Source: Rhodospira trueperi
GTDB lineage: Bacteria > Pseudomonadota > Alphaproteobacteria > Rhodospirillales > Rhodospirillaceae
DNA length: 64,000 nt
NCBI RefSeq assembly: GCF_900101965.1
Contig: NZ_FNAP01000001.1
Location: 558,001 to 622,000 of the forward strand
Direction: 5' to 3'
Below are positions 1-7,280 of this stretch, piece after piece. Below the pieces are notes generated by a model. That model made no database searches and was not told where the DNA came from. It was given only the letters and a program-made list of their open reading frames with translations. The translations under genes were made by a program, and so were the position numbers. The stretch's first letter is position 1. Each line of letters opens with the position of its first letter.

Positions 1-687
1 TCCCCCCTCTGCCAACAGCCACGTGCCGTTCGGCTTGACGCCGACCTGATCGAGGATCACCCGCAGCGGCACGCCGGTGTACTGCACGCAATGGATCATG
101 CCGTGGGTGAACTGCACGCCGTTGAGCTGGGCGCCGCGCCACTCCATACCGGTATTGGCGGCACATTCCAGAAAGTAGAACCGGCTTTCCACCGGGAAGC
201 GGAAGATGTCCTCCATGGAGAAGATCTTCGGCGTGTCCACAAGGCCGTTGATCATCAAGCGGTAATCGACCGGATTGACCTCCGTCGTGCCGCCGTGATG
301 ACGCTCGAAGCACACGCCGTTGGGCGTGACGAACCCGTGCAGGTCCTGAATCGGGGTGAAGTTCACCGACGATTCGGTGGTGGCCGTCAGCCACTCCACA
401 TTGCGCCGGACGACGTGGGCTTCGTGCGGGGACGGCAGGCCGTAGGGCCGCGCCGCGACGCCGTCGCCCAGGTATTGGGTCCACCAGGGCACGTTGGGCG
501 GCAGGTGCGCGGGATCCGCCTCCGCCGCGGCCGCCGCCGGGCCGCTCTTGCCGAGCACCGCGCCGGCCGCCGCCGCACCGGCCACGCCGGCCCCCGTCCT
601 CAGAAAAGCCCGCCGACCGGGCGATGACGGCCGCGCAACGCCGGCCTTGCGGGCGCCGTTCGTCGGCGCTCCGTTGGTCCGATCCAT
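1..687 (-). CDS. soxC: SoxC, sulfane dehydrogenase molybdoprotein subunit (N-terminal 229 residues, cut by window edge)
   Basis: The reading frame is open from the ATG at 687 to the left edge, so only the N-terminal half is present. A Tat signal is visible: twin arginines at residues 25-26 (GRRAFLRT) followed by an Ala/Gly-rich stretch, which points to export of a folded cofactor-bearing protein to the periplasm. The segment around Cys175 (FLECAANTGMEWRGAQLNG) matches the Mo-coordinating cysteine region of the SoxC group of sulfite-oxidase-fold proteins. SoxC works with the cytochrome SoxD in the thiosulfate-oxidising Sox system. A Shine-Dalgarno GGGGAGGA precedes the ATG. Other sox genes are presumably to the left, outside the window. 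A related sulfite-oxidase-family protein is the main alternative. Confidence 0.88.
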   Translation of the reverse strand, partial: MDRTNGAPTNGARKAGVARPSSPGRRAFLRTGAGVAGAAAAGAVLGKSGPAAAAAEADPAHLPPNVPWWTQYLGDGVAARPYGLPSPHEAHVVRRNVEWLTATTESSVNFTPIQDLHGFVTPNGVCFERHHGGTTEVNPVDYRLMINGLVDTPKIFSMEDIFRFPVESRFYFLECAANTGMEWRGAQLNGVQFTHGMIHCVQYTGVPLRVILDQVGVKPNGTWLLAEGG

Positions 688-740
688 CCGTGTCCTCCCC
701 AGAATGTTATTATCTGTCCCCGCGCCACGCCCGACGCGAA

Positions 741-796
741 ATATTAGATGATCCTAACCAAACCCGAATGCGTTTCAAGGCGGAAATGATGTTTGG
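741..796. promoter_or_regulatory. AT-richer intergenic patch with inverted repeats between soxC and the DsrE-like gene
   Basis: The 235-base divergent gap between soxC and the DsrE-like gene contains a lower-GC patch. It holds TTAG-6-CTAA at 744-757, and CCAAAC at 758-763 facing GTTTGG at 791-796. Divergent sox promoters are commonly bound by ArsR-type repressors, so this is a plausible operator/promoter region. The repeats are short and could be chance. No -35/-10 pair was assigned. Confidence 0.25.
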
Positions 797-922
797 TTTC
801 GACGGCGTCATCGTCATGGGACCATAGCGACGGGGGCTCCCACGCGGGCGGTGATATGCTAAGGCTCGACGGGACCCGGGACATCAACACCGGGCGACAG
901 CCACCAGGGAGGACACCCGATC

Positions 923-1390
923 ATGCCCCGCCTGCTTGTCTCCGTGCCCCGTCTTCTGGCCTTGCTGGTCCCGCTGTGCGCGTTCGCCGTCACGCCGGCC
1001 GGGGCGGGCGAAACCGAACTGGCCGATCCGCCGCCCGGGTTCGACAATCCGCGCCGAATCGTCCTGCAACTGACGACAAACGACGAAAGCGCGGCCAACA
1101 GCGTGCTGTGGAACGCCATCAACCTTCAGAAGTTCTACGGCATTGACAATGTACAGTTGGCGATCGTCGCCTACGGACGCGGCATGGAGATGCTGTACAA
1201 GGACAGCCCGTTGGCGGAGCGCATCGCCAGCCAGCTCAAATACGACATCGAATACATCGGTTGCGGCAACACCATGGAAACCACGGGTCATTCGCCGGAG
1301 GATCTGGTCCCCGGTGTCGACTGGGTGCAGGCCGGCCTTGCCGAGATCGTGGAGCGCCAACTCAAGGGCTGGATCGCCCTGGCTCCGTGA
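923..1390 (+). CDS. Secreted DsrE/DsrF-like protein
   Basis: The protein has 155 residues. An N-terminal signal peptide spans residues 1 to about 28 (MPRLLVSVPRLLALLVPL, then an AGAGE-type cleavage region), so the mature protein is probably periplasmic. The remainder has the fold pattern of DsrE/DsrF-like small proteins: a beta strand RRIVLQLTTN, a helix with NAINLQKFYG, a strand VQLAIVAYGRG, and a single cysteine in YIGCGNTM. GGGAGGA precedes the start. It is divergent from soxC, and secreted DsrE-like proteins often accompany sulfur-oxidation genes, so a role in sulfur handling is likely but inferred. No CxxC motif is present, so sulfur-relay chemistry cannot be read from the sequence. Confidence 0.75.
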   Translation: MPRLLVSVPRLLALLVPLCAFAVTPAGAGETELADPPPGFDNPRRIVLQLTTNDESAANSVLWNAINLQKFYGIDNVQLAIVAYGRGMEMLYKDSPLAERIASQLKYDIEYIGCGNTMETTGHSPEDLVPGVDWVQAGLAEIVERQLKGWIALAP

Positions 1391-1414
1391 CGGGCGGAGA
1401 CCGCGCCGTCCGCC

Positions 1415-1819
1415 CTACCCCTCCAGACGCACGATGACGTCCACGCTCTTGATCCGGGTTCCCTCGGGCGCGTCCGGCACCCGCGCAACCTCGATCTGGG
1501 TGCCGGGAATGTCGCTCAGGTGGCCATTGGCCTCATGGAAGAAGTGATGGTGGGTGCTGGTGTTGGTGTCGAAGTACGACCGCCCGGCCTCCACCACGAT
1601 TTCCCGCAGCAGCCCGACATTCGTGAACTGGTGCAGGGTGTTGTAGACAGTGGCCAGCGAGACCCGCACCCCGGCGGCCATGACCTCCGAATGCAGCATC
1701 TCAGCCGTGACGTGCCGGTCGCCATTGTCGAACAGCAGGCGGGCCAGCGCCAGACGCTGCCGGGTGGGGCGCAGACCAGCTTCGCGCAGTCGATCCATCG
1801 CGGCGGGAATCTGTCTCAT
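1415..1819 (-). CDS. irr: Irr, Fur-family iron-responsive transcriptional regulator
   Basis: The protein has 134 residues, the normal size for the Fur family. The winged-helix DNA-binding domain includes LRPTRQRLALARLLF and VSLATVYNTLHQF, the recognition-helix signature. The C-terminal dimerisation domain carries the His-rich segment THHHFFHEANGHLSDI. The wording is closer to alphaproteobacterial Irr than to Fur, Zur or PerR, and the CxxC zinc motifs of Zur and PerR are absent. The N-terminal heme regulatory motif (GCPW) seen in Bradyrhizobium Irr is also absent, so heme-dependent degradation may work differently. AAGGAG lies about a dozen bases upstream of the ATG. It converges with the DsrE-like gene, with a 24-base gap. 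Confidence 0.85.
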   Translation of the reverse strand: MRQIPAAMDRLREAGLRPTRQRLALARLLFDNGDRHVTAEMLHSEVMAAGVRVSLATVYNTLHQFTNVGLLREIVVEAGRSYFDTNTSTHHHFFHEANGHLSDIPGTQIEVARVPDAPEGTRIKSVDVIVRLEG

Positions 1820-1908
1820 GGCCTCGGTCCACTCCTTACCTCATCCGGTTCGTTCGCGACCCCGGATCCGGGCGGCCCATCATGGCAGCGCCAGCCCTGA
1901 TGATGATC

Positions 1909-3306
1909 TCAATCGCCGGTCGTGATCCGCTCCACCAATTCCCGCACCGTCGGAATCCGCCCATTGGCGAAAAAGGGATCGGTCGCGAACCTGGAGGCAT
2001 TGTGACCGGCAAACATTAAATTATTCTCGATATCACCATCATGGGCGATGGACTGCAAGGTTTTCTGTATGCAAAAGGAGCGCGGATCGGCCCGGCGGCC
2101 GGTGGAACCGCTTTCGGACTGCGACCAATTCGAGAACGCGCACGCCGACAGACACCCCATGCACTCAACCTGATCGTTCAGAATCTTCCGCGCCTTCTCG
2201 GGCGTCACATAGATCAGTGTGTCGTCGGGCGTGCGCAGGGCCTCCGTATGGCCCGCCGCCATCCAGGACCGCACCTTCTCCAGCGCGCTCTCTGGAACGA
2301 AGACCTGCCGGCCGCGCTGCCCCACGGCCAGGGCCGCGTTGTGCGTTTCGTCGGGTTCGCGTGCATACGGCACCTGCCGCTCGCTGCGTTCCTCCAGTTC
2401 CCGCAGGAAAACATTGCGCACGGCCGACGAATAGAATCCGGTCGGACTGAACCGGTGCAACAGGACGTCGCCCTTGGCCAGCCGCAGCAGGCGTTGCTTC
2501 CAGGCATCCGGGATCGGACTTTCCTGGGTCAGCAGCGGCCGCGTGCCGAACTGAAAGGCAATGGGACCAAGCTCGGGATTGTCGATCCAGTCAGACCACT
2601 CGCGCAGGTACCAGACCCCGCCAGCCATGACGATCGGAACCTCGGGCGAGCCGGCTTCGCGCATACTCTTGCGCAACGCGGCAACACGCGGATAGGGGTC
2701 TTGGGGCGCGCGGGGGTCCTCGGTGTTGGACAACCCGTTGTGTCCGCCGGCGAGCCAGGGGTCCTCGTACACCACGCCGCCCAGCCAGTCGGCGTACTTG
2801 CGGTAGGAGCGTTTCCACAGGGCGCTGAAGGCCCGCGCCGAGGAGACGATCGGGTAGTAGTGGACCCGGAACCGCGCGGCGATCTCGGCCAAGCGATAGG
2901 GCATGCCGGCGCCGCAGGTGATGCCGTGGATCAGGCCCCGGGCGCCGTCCAGCACACCCTGCAGCACGCGTTCCGCGCCGCCCATCTCCCACATCACGTT
3001 CATGTGCACGCGGCCGTGTCCGCCGGCGGTGTCATGAGCGATGCGCGCCTGGGCGATGCCCCCGCGAATGCCGTAAGCCACGAGTTCCTCGTGCCGCTCC
3101 ACGCGGGTCTTGCCGCGATAAATCTGGCGGATAACATTGCCGTTCTCGTCGTAGCTGTCGGCGTTGACCCCCGAAAATGTCCCGACGCCACCGGCTGCCG
3201 CCCAGGCCCCGGCACTGAGACCGTTGGAGACCGCTACACCCTTGCCGCCTTCCACAAGCGGCAGCACCTCCTGCCCGGAAATCAGGAACGGATTGAGAGG
3301 CTTCAC
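1909..3306 (-). CDS. Nitronate monooxygenase-like FMN oxidoreductase with a cysteine cluster
   Basis: The protein has 465 residues. The GTG at 3306 is preferred because AAAGGA precedes it at the right spacing and the family-like sequence begins there (VKPLNPFLISGQEVLPLVEGG). Upstream in-frame codons give only low-complexity sequence. TIM-barrel features of 2-nitropropane-dioxygenase-type enzymes are visible: a GVGTFSGVNADS N-terminal loop, VPIVMAGGVW near residues 230-240 and FQFGTRPLLTQES for FMN phosphate binding. The C-terminal third contains CX2CX3C (ECMGCLSACAFSNW), with a fourth cysteine 22 residues later. This is unusual for nitronate monooxygenases and suggests an Fe-S or Zn site. The physiological substrate is unknown. 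Confidence 0.75.
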   Translation of the reverse strand: MKPLNPFLISGQEVLPLVEGGKGVAVSNGLSAGAWAAAGGVGTFSGVNADSYDENGNVIRQIYRGKTRVERHEELVAYGIRGGIAQARIAHDTAGGHGRVHMNVMWEMGGAERVLQGVLDGARGLIHGITCGAGMPYRLAEIAARFRVHYYPIVSSARAFSALWKRSYRKYADWLGGVVYEDPWLAGGHNGLSNTEDPRAPQDPYPRVAALRKSMREAGSPEVPIVMAGGVWYLREWSDWIDNPELGPIAFQFGTRPLLTQESPIPDAWKQRLLRLAKGDVLLHRFSPTGFYSSAVRNVFLRELEERSERQVPYAREPDETHNAALAVGQRGRQVFVPESALEKVRSWMAAGHTEALRTPDDTLIYVTPEKARKILNDQVECMGCLSACAFSNWSQSESGSTGRRADPRSFCIQKTLQSIAHDGDIENNLMFAGHNASRFATDPFFANGRIPTVRELVERITTGD

Positions 3307-3434
3307 ATTGATTCCTTTCGCCTTCTCGGATGCGAACCGACGGACAGTCACCCACCGAGGGCGCCCACCGACCTGGATACGTTGCCCTGGGGCTGGCATC
3401 GCCCCTTGACGCTCCGGGGCAGGCCGACCCGACC

Positions 3435-4199
3435 TCAGGAGCCAGCCAGGGACAGCAAGGCCTCCGGGCGATCCGTGATGATGGAGTCCACGCCCCAATC
3501 CCACAGGTTCACGGCGCGCCCCGGATCGTTGACCGTATAAACCATGACCCGATAGCCCGCGTCCAGCACCTCCGCCACGCCGCGCGCGTTCAGAAGCTCG
3601 GCATCACAGTGGATCGACCACGCCGCAACCTGCGCGGCACGGTCCCTCCAGTCATCGGCCAGCGCGCCCACCACCAGGCCGCGCGGCCACTGCGGAGCCA
3701 CGTCGCGCGCCACCGCGAGCGCCGAATCGCTGAAACTGGAAATCAGGAGCGGCGGCGCCTCCGGAGGCCACAGCTCGCGGGCCACCGACAGACTGATCTC
3801 CGCCGTCTCCCGCTCGTGGCCCGGGTGCGGTTTCAGTTCGATGTTGGCGCCCATGCCCATGTCCGAGAGCAGATCAAGCACCTCCTCCAGCGTCGGCACC
3901 AGTTCTCCGGCGAACGCAGGATCGAACCATTGGCCCGCGTCCAGATCACCCAACGCCGACAGGGGCGTTTCGGCCAGCGGGCCGCCGCCGTCCGTGGTCC
4001 GATCCAGATGGTCGTCGTGGAACACCACCGGGCGGCCATCGGTGGTCAGGCGCACATCGAACTCGACCCAGCGAGCGCCCAGCTCGTGGGCAAGCCGGAA
4101 CGCGGATAGCGTGTTTTCAGGCGCCGAGCCGGAGGCGCCCCGATGGGCAATCACCCGCGCCGGAGCCGAGAACCCCGGCGGCAGCGTCGTGACGGTCAT
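3435..4199 (-). CDS. ugpQ: Glycerophosphodiester phosphodiesterase
   Basis: The protein has 254 residues with no signal peptide, so it is likely cytoplasmic. It hydrolyses glycerophosphodiesters to sn-glycerol 3-phosphate and an alcohol. The GDPD signature is complete: IAHRGASGSAPENTLSAF at residues 18-35, VEFDVRLTTDGRPVVFHDD with the metal-binding Glu/Asp and the catalytic His, and NIELKPHPG in mid-protein. The C-terminal VMVYTVNDPGRAVNLWDWGVDSIITDRPE is typical of the UgpQ branch. It lies downstream of, and parallel to, the DsbA-like isomerase gene. No ugp transporter genes are adjacent. Confidence 0.92.
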   Translation of the reverse strand: MTVTTLPPGFSAPARVIAHRGASGSAPENTLSAFRLAHELGARWVEFDVRLTTDGRPVVFHDDHLDRTTDGGGPLAETPLSALGDLDAGQWFDPAFAGELVPTLEEVLDLLSDMGMGANIELKPHPGHERETAEISLSVARELWPPEAPPLLISSFSDSALAVARDVAPQWPRGLVVGALADDWRDRAAQVAAWSIHCDAELLNARGVAEVLDAGYRVMVYTVNDPGRAVNLWDWGVDSIITDRPEALLSLAGS

Positions 4200-4282
4200 G
4201 GCGAGCGGCTCCCCTTAGAACAAAGGGCCCCCAAGGACCACGCCCGGTCCTCATGGGTCAAGCCCGCTCCGGTTCCCCCAGG

Positions 4283-4882
4283 TCAGGCCAACGCCTCCTC
4301 TACGAAATCCAGGCGGTCCTGCCCCCAGAACGGCTCTTCACCAACAACATAGGTCGGCACGCCGAAGGCGCCGGCGGCCAGTGCGGCGTCGGTGTTGGCC
4401 TGACGCTCGGTCTCCCAGTGATCAGCGCGCCCCTCGGCCTCCGCCAGCGCCGCGCCCGCCTCGAACCCGTCCGCCGTCAGGACATCGGCCACGACCTCGT
4501 GGGCGGAGAGATCCCGGTTGTCCACCCACAGCGCTCCGCCCAGGGCCGTCGCCAGCCGCAACGCGTCACCGCCGCCGGCCTTCACCACAAGCACGCAAGC
4601 CGCCGCGAGACGCTCGTCACACGGAAAGGCATCAGGGTACGGAAGCACCGGAATGTCGAGCCGCCGCCCCCACCGCTTGATCTCCCACAGCCGGTAGTCC
4701 TGCCGCGCCTTCGGCCGCTGGCTAAGCGGCTGGCTGCCGCTTTCCCTGAACAGCCGCATGACGTCCACGGGTCGGACATCCACCGTGGCACCTCGGCGTC
4801 GGGCGATGGCGGCCAATCTGTCCCCGCCGAGGTAGCTCCACGGTGAATTGAGGGAAAAGTAATAGGTGACCGTCCTAGACAT
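4283..4882 (-). CDS. 2-hydroxychromene-2-carboxylate isomerase-like, DsbA-fold protein
   Basis: The protein has 199 residues. The ATG at 4882 is chosen because GGAGG sits six bases upstream. A further 11 residues upstream are in frame but have no ribosome-binding site. The thioredoxin/DsbA fold of HCCA isomerases is recognisable from the start TYYFSLNSPWSYLGGDRL (catalytic Ser in place of the redox CxxC), the insert LPYPDAFPCDERLA, and the cis-Pro region GAFGVPTYVVGEEPFWGQDRL near the end. Family members are glutathione-dependent isomerases of naphthalene degradation, but many homologues have unknown roles. No aromatic-degradation genes flank it, so the substrate is open. Confidence 0.8.
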   Translation of the reverse strand: MSRTVTYYFSLNSPWSYLGGDRLAAIARRRGATVDVRPVDVMRLFRESGSQPLSQRPKARQDYRLWEIKRWGRRLDIPVLPYPDAFPCDERLAAACVLVVKAGGGDALRLATALGGALWVDNRDLSAHEVVADVLTADGFEAGAALAEAEGRADHWETERQANTDAALAAGAFGVPTYVVGEEPFWGQDRLDFVEEALA

Positions 4883-5015
4883 ACGACCTCCGTGCCCGAC
4901 GAGGGGCCCCAACAATCAGATTGAATTGACTCTAACGCACATGCGCGCCCCGTGACAGAACATCCTGTTGCGGGGTCGTTGCCGATCGGGACGGGCCCGG
5001 CTATATCCCAGCGCC

Positions 5016-6041
5016 ATGATGCTGACCGTCGCGCCGTCCCCGTTTATCCTGGCTCTGATCGCCGCCGTGCTGTCCATCGGCGCGGTGCGGCTGGTGGAGG
5101 CGTGGCTGCGCGCCCGCGCCGTGCTGGACCACCCCAACGCGCGCTCCAGCCATGCCGTCCCGACGCCCCGGGGCGCTGGGCTGGCGGTGATGGCCGTGGC
5201 TCTGCCGCTGCTTGCCTGGGACGCGGTCTCCCTTCCGTTGGAAAACGGTGGCGGGACGCCCTGGGTGCTGATCGTCGGGGCCCTGGGCCTGGCCGCTCTG
5301 TCGTGGCTGGACGACCTGCGAAATCTGTCCGCCCGTGTGCGCCTGGTGGCGCACTTCGCCGCCTGCCTCCTGACCCTGCTGGTTCTGCCACTGCCCGGCC
5401 CTGTGTTCCAGGGCTGGCTGCCGCCATCGCTCGATCTGCTGGCGGCGGCGGTGTGCTGGGTCTGGTTCGTCAACCTATTCAACTTCATGGACGGCATCGA
5501 CGGCATATCCGGCGTTCAGACGGTGGCCCTGGGAGCCGCCCTGGCTCTGCTGCACGGCGTGGCCAACGTGCCGATACCCGTGGGAGCGCCGTGGATCCTG
5601 GCCGGAGCGATGGCCGGGTTCCTGGTCTGGAACTGGCACCCCGCGCGCATCTTCCTGGGCGATGTGGGCAGTGTGCCGCTCGGATTCCTGTTGGGCGGGC
5701 TTCTGGTCATGCTCGCCAGCCTGGGCCATCTGGCGGCAGCCCTGATCGCGCCGGCCTATTATCTCGCGGATGCCACCCTGACGCTGGCCAACCGCATCAT
5801 CCGGCGCCGTCCCTTCATGCAGGCGCACCGGGAGCACGCATACCAGAGAGCTGTCCAGGCCGGCGTCTCGCACGCCCGCGTGAGCGGGGCGATCGCCCTG
5901 CTGAACGCCGCGCTGGCCGGACTGGCGCTGTGGGCCGCCGTCGCGTCGCCCTGGGCGCCCCTCATCCTGGCGGCGGTGCTGACGGGCGGCCTGCTGTGGG
6001 TCTTCCAACACCGGGCGCGATGGTTGGCGCCTAAGAGATGA
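5016..6041 (+). CDS. WecA/MraY-like glycosyl-1-phosphate transferase (glycosyltransferase family 4)
   Basis: The protein has 341 residues and about ten hydrophobic segments. ATGATG at 5016/5019 offers two starts. Diagnostic loop motifs are in order: WLDDLRNLS (Mg-binding Asp pair), FNFMDGIDGISG, HPARIFLGDVGSVPLGF and HREHAYQRAVQAG. Family members transfer a sugar-1-phosphate from a UDP-sugar to undecaprenyl phosphate at the inner membrane, starting O-antigen, capsule or exopolysaccharide synthesis. The extra C-terminal membrane segments and the HAYQR motif fit the WecA-like rather than the MraY branch. It stands alone, without polysaccharide genes next to it, and diverges from the isomerase gene. 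Confidence 0.85.
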   Translation: MMLTVAPSPFILALIAAVLSIGAVRLVEAWLRARAVLDHPNARSSHAVPTPRGAGLAVMAVALPLLAWDAVSLPLENGGGTPWVLIVGALGLAALSWLDDLRNLSARVRLVAHFAACLLTLLVLPLPGPVFQGWLPPSLDLLAAAVCWVWFVNLFNFMDGIDGISGVQTVALGAALALLHGVANVPIPVGAPWILAGAMAGFLVWNWHPARIFLGDVGSVPLGFLLGGLLVMLASLGHLAAALIAPAYYLADATLTLANRIIRRRPFMQAHREHAYQRAVQAGVSHARVSGAIALLNAALAGLALWAAVASPWAPLILAAVLTGGLLWVFQHRARWLAPKR

Positions 6042-6153
6042 GTCCGCGGATCTTCTCTTGCCGTCGCCGGCCAAGGTTCCCAAGGTAGGGTCGAGCCAGC
6101 GGGCAGCACCGCCACGGCCCGCCCGCCGAAATCACCAGTGAGAGGACCGACCC

Positions 6154-6819
6154 ATGACCGACAGTCCCCGATTCGCCGTTCTACTGTCCGGCTGCGGCGT
6201 CTTCGACGGCGCCGAGGTGACCGAAAGCGTACTCACCCTGCTGGCCATCGACCGGCGCGGCGCCAGCTACCAGTGCTTCGCGCCCGACGTGCCGCAGATG
6301 CACGTCATCGACCACCGCACCGGCCAGCCCACCGGCGAGACCCGCAATGTCCTGACCGAGGCGGCCCGCATCCCGCGCGGCGCCATCAAGGACATCGCCG
6401 AATTCAACCCGGCGGACTTCGACGCCCTGATCCTGCCCGGGGGATTCGGCGCCGCCAAGAACCTGTGTACCTTCGCCGTTGATGGCCCGGATTGCACCGT
6501 GCTGCCCGCCGTCGAGACCGCCCTGAAAGCCGCCCACGGCGCCGGCCTGCCCATCGGCGCGCTGTGCATCGCGCCGGCGGTGATCGCCCGCGTGTTCGGC
6601 GGCGTCACCCTGACCATCGGCTCCGACGCCGGCACCGCCGAGGCGCTCACCAAGATGAGAGCCAACCACCAGGCCACCACCCACGGCGAAGTGGTGGTGG
6701 ACCCCGCGCTCAAGATCGTCACCTCGCCCTGCTACATGCTCGACGCCACGGTGAGCCAGATCGCCGAAGGCACCGACAACGCGGTCGAGTCGCTGATGGA
6801 GTTCATCCGGCAGGGGTAG
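6154..6819 (+). CDS. elbB: ElbB, isoprenoid biosynthesis glyoxalase-like protein (DJ-1/PfpI superfamily)
   Basis: The protein has 221 residues, the usual length. It starts FAVLLSGCGVFDGAEVTES, contains LILPGGFGAAKNLCTFA, and has the nucleophile elbow GALCIAPAVIARVFGG with the reactive Cys, followed by GSDAGTAEALTKM and VVDPALKIVTSPCYMLDATV. ElbB has weak glyoxalase activity and has been linked genetically to isoprenoid yield; its physiological role is poorly defined. It is cytoplasmic, with no signal sequence. GAGAGGA lies upstream of the ATG. Confidence 0.93.
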   Translation: MTDSPRFAVLLSGCGVFDGAEVTESVLTLLAIDRRGASYQCFAPDVPQMHVIDHRTGQPTGETRNVLTEAARIPRGAIKDIAEFNPADFDALILPGGFGAAKNLCTFAVDGPDCTVLPAVETALKAAHGAGLPIGALCIAPAVIARVFGGVTLTIGSDAGTAEALTKMRANHQATTHGEVVVDPALKIVTSPCYMLDATVSQIAEGTDNAVESLMEFIRQG

Positions 6820-6959
6820 GGGCCAACATCGGCCGAGGAAGATGGAACCGTCCGGTTCGGGCGCGCAACTGCCCCGACTTTGCCACAGGGGCCACCCGGC
6901 TTCCGCCACAGAGGTGGGGTATCCCGATCGGACGGTCATCACCATCGGAGGACCCGGCC

Positions 6960-7268
6960 ATGCCCGCCCGTATCCGTTCCATGCGCTCCGTCGGGGCGTC
7001 GATTGCCGTGGCGGCGGTCAGTCTCGTGCTCTTCACCGGCTGCCAGACGTACCATCCCCCGGCGCATCAACCCGTGCGGCCGCGATACGCGCCGCCTCCG
7101 ACGGTGGTGGTGCCGAAGCCACCGCCGCCCCGGTATCGGGTCCATCGGCCGACTCGGGGGCATGCCTATCCGCCCGCCTGGGGCCAACCTCATAGGCCCG
7201 CCTGGGGCCAACCTCATCGGCCCGCCTGGGGCTATTATGATCGCCGCGGGCAGTGGCATCGCTGGTAG
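6960..7268 (+). CDS. Small Pro/Arg/His-rich lipoprotein with tandem repeats
   Basis: The protein has 102 residues. The start at 6960 follows CGGAGGA. A lipoprotein signal peptide ends in the lipobox LFTGC with Cys28, so the mature protein should be membrane-anchored. It is proline-rich (PPPTVVVPKPPPPRYRV) and ends in repeats of the eight-residue unit PAWGQPHR followed by YYDRRGQWHRW. The repeats are encoded by a 24-bp tandem duplication. No known family was recognised. The aromatic, positively charged tail suggests interaction with peptidoglycan or surface polymer, but that is a guess. Confidence 0.72.
   Translation: MPARIRSMRSVGASIAVAAVSLVLFTGCQTYHPPAHQPVRPRYAPPPTVVVPKPPPPRYRVHRPTRGHAYPPAWGQPHRPAWGQPHRPAWGYYDRRGQWHRW
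7173..7232 (+). repeat. 24-bp tandem repeat, 2.5 copies, in frame inside the small lipoprotein gene
   Basis: Units at 7173-7196 and 7197-7220 differ at one base (catagg versus catcgg), and a half unit follows at 7221-7232. Because 24 is a multiple of three, copy-number change would add or remove eight residues without a frameshift. Near-identity suggests recent duplication. Confidence 0.9.
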
Positions 7269-7280
7269 GACCGCCGGTCG

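Noticed and set aside
2041-3540. Long plus-strand open frame opposite the flavin oxidoreductase gene
   Set aside because: Its product is a His/Arg/Gly-rich shadow with no motif. The minus-strand frame has clear family motifs and a ribosome-binding site. High GC makes long antisense frames common here.
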